Assembly: GCA_947488345.1 (NCBI GenBank)
Contig: CANKZQ010000001.1
Location: 62,001 to 126,000 of the forward strand
Reading direction: 5' to 3'
Source: an uncultured Flavobacteriaceae bacterium
GTDB taxonomy: Bacteria; Bacteroidota; Bacteroidia; Flavobacteriales; Flavobacteriaceae
Length of the DNA stretch: 64,000 nucleotides
Shown here: positions 63,554-64,000 of the stretch, piece after piece
Position numbering within the stretch: the first letter of the stretch is position 1
Layout of the letters: every line of letters begins with the position of its first letter
Translations under genes and position numbers: made by a program
The notes under the pieces: model-generated
Told to the model about the DNA's origin: nothing
Seen by the model: only the letters and a program-made list of their open reading frames with translations
Database searches by the model: none

Positions 63554-63587
63554 TTAATTAGTACTTTTATAGAATTAAATTTCAAGC

Positions 63588-64000
63588 ATGAAAAACACTT
63601 TCTCTCTACTACTTGTCTTCACGATGTCATTAGGCTGCATGCACCTTTCATTTGGTCAAAATTTGGCAACAAAGAGTCACAAAATTACCGAGCGAAATGT
63701 CGTAGCAAAGGTTTTAGATACAGCAACCGTTTACGCCAATATGATCACCTTAGATGCATTAAAAAAAAAGGTGTTCATATTAGCTTCTGATGAATTTGAA
63801 GGAAGGAGAACTGGCGAAAATGGACAAAAATTAGCTGCTGACTATTTGGTAAAGACGTATACCAATGCAGGCGTAAAAGCAGCGTACAAAGATGGCAGCT
63901 ATTTACAGCATATACCAAAAGATTATTTTAGAGGCAGGTCGACTGGAGATTCAGAAAATGTAGTGGCGTTTATAAAAGGCATTGAAAAACCCGATGAATT
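63588..64000 (+). CDS. M28 family metallopeptidase, 5' part (3' end outside window)
   Basis: Frame open from ATG 63588 to the window edge: 137 residues visible. Signal peptide MKNTFSLLLVFTMSLGCMHL, ending near FGQ. The segment LASDEFEGRRTGENGQKLAADYLVKTY is the usual N-terminal mark of secreted M28 aminopeptidase-like proteins; the zinc site lies beyond the window. It follows the ABC operon by 34 bp and may or may not share its transcript. Confidence 0.85.
   Translation, partial: MKNTFSLLLVFTMSLGCMHLSFGQNLATKSHKITERNVVAKVLDTATVYANMITLDALKKKVFILASDEFEGRRTGENGQKLAADYLVKTYTNAGVKAAYKDGSYLQHIPKDYFRGRSTGDSENVVAFIKGIEKPDE

Noticed and set aside
1-64000. Prophage, insertion sequence, CRISPR or toxin-antitoxin system
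   Set aside because: No transposase, phage structural gene, regularly spaced repeat or paired small toxin-antitoxin genes were seen; xerD here is the housekeeping recombinase.

Overview
The window reads as chromosome of a marine-type Flavobacteriaceae (Bacteroidota). Evidence: low GC; many promoters of the Bacteroidota form (TTTG/TTG, then 17-23 bp, then TAnnTTTG) and almost no Shine-Dalgarno sequences; ribonuclease Y-ZapA, BshB1, BatA, CcsBA and TonB-dependent receptor families in their usual flavobacterial forms; and a large algal-type vanadium haloperoxidase. I see no insertion sequence, prophage, CRISPR array or plasmid module. Nearly everything is dense core chromosome with a few accessory patches.

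Layout. 1-5.2 kb: 3' end of a fused formiminotransferase-cyclodeaminase, a MarR-GNAT operon, aroQ, then four small outer-membrane barrel genes between aroQ and xerD. 5.2-13 kb: xerD, ribonuclease Y, a structured intergenic RNA candidate, zapA with a coiled-coil partner, an M23 peptidase and a TonB-dependent receptor. 13-15.1 kb: an ECF sigma factor module (sigma, membrane anti-sigma-like protein, CpxP/Spy-like periplasmic protein, secreted small protein) with two almost identical ECF-type promoters. 15.1-25.4 kb: sterol desaturase family, BatA-like protein, a dihydroorotase-like protein lacking its metal-binding histidines, esterase, PAP2 phosphatase, MBL hydrolase, a conserved protein of unknown function, thiol peroxidase, and an endonuclease III with no cysteine. 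25.4-34.4 kb: a previously uncalled 47-residue protein, a second sigma factor, uvrA, TPR proteins, tRNA-His, an MscS channel, a lipoprotein and bshB1.

34.4-47.8 kb: a MarR-controlled RND efflux operon with a perfect palindromic operator, a sulfite-dehydrogenase-like Mo enzyme with cytochrome c, a glycosyltransferase, a trans-sulfuration PLP enzyme, a MATE exporter, an alpha/beta hydrolase and a VOC protein. 48-51 kb: vanadium haloperoxidase, then an ArsR-SRPBCC operon with two operator copies on its promoter. 51-58 kb: fused CcsBA cytochrome c maturation protein and an operon-like run (DUF2520, KdsC-like, YihY, DUF2147, thioredoxin-like, diphthine-ammonia-ligase-like). 58-64 kb: a cobalamin uptake locus: a BtuB-like receptor behind a cobalamin riboswitch, divergent from a BtuF-BtuC-BtuD-like ABC transporter, and finally the 5' end of an M28 peptidase cut by the window edge.

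No wholly new multi-gene system stands out. The best leads are the duplicated ECF promoter with its repeat-bearing anti-sigma-like protein, the haloperoxidase with an altered vanadate pocket, the dihydroorotase-like pseudoenzyme, the small protein next to the second sigma factor, and the rny-zapA intergenic RNA. All functional calls rest on motif recognition by eye; no database search was run.
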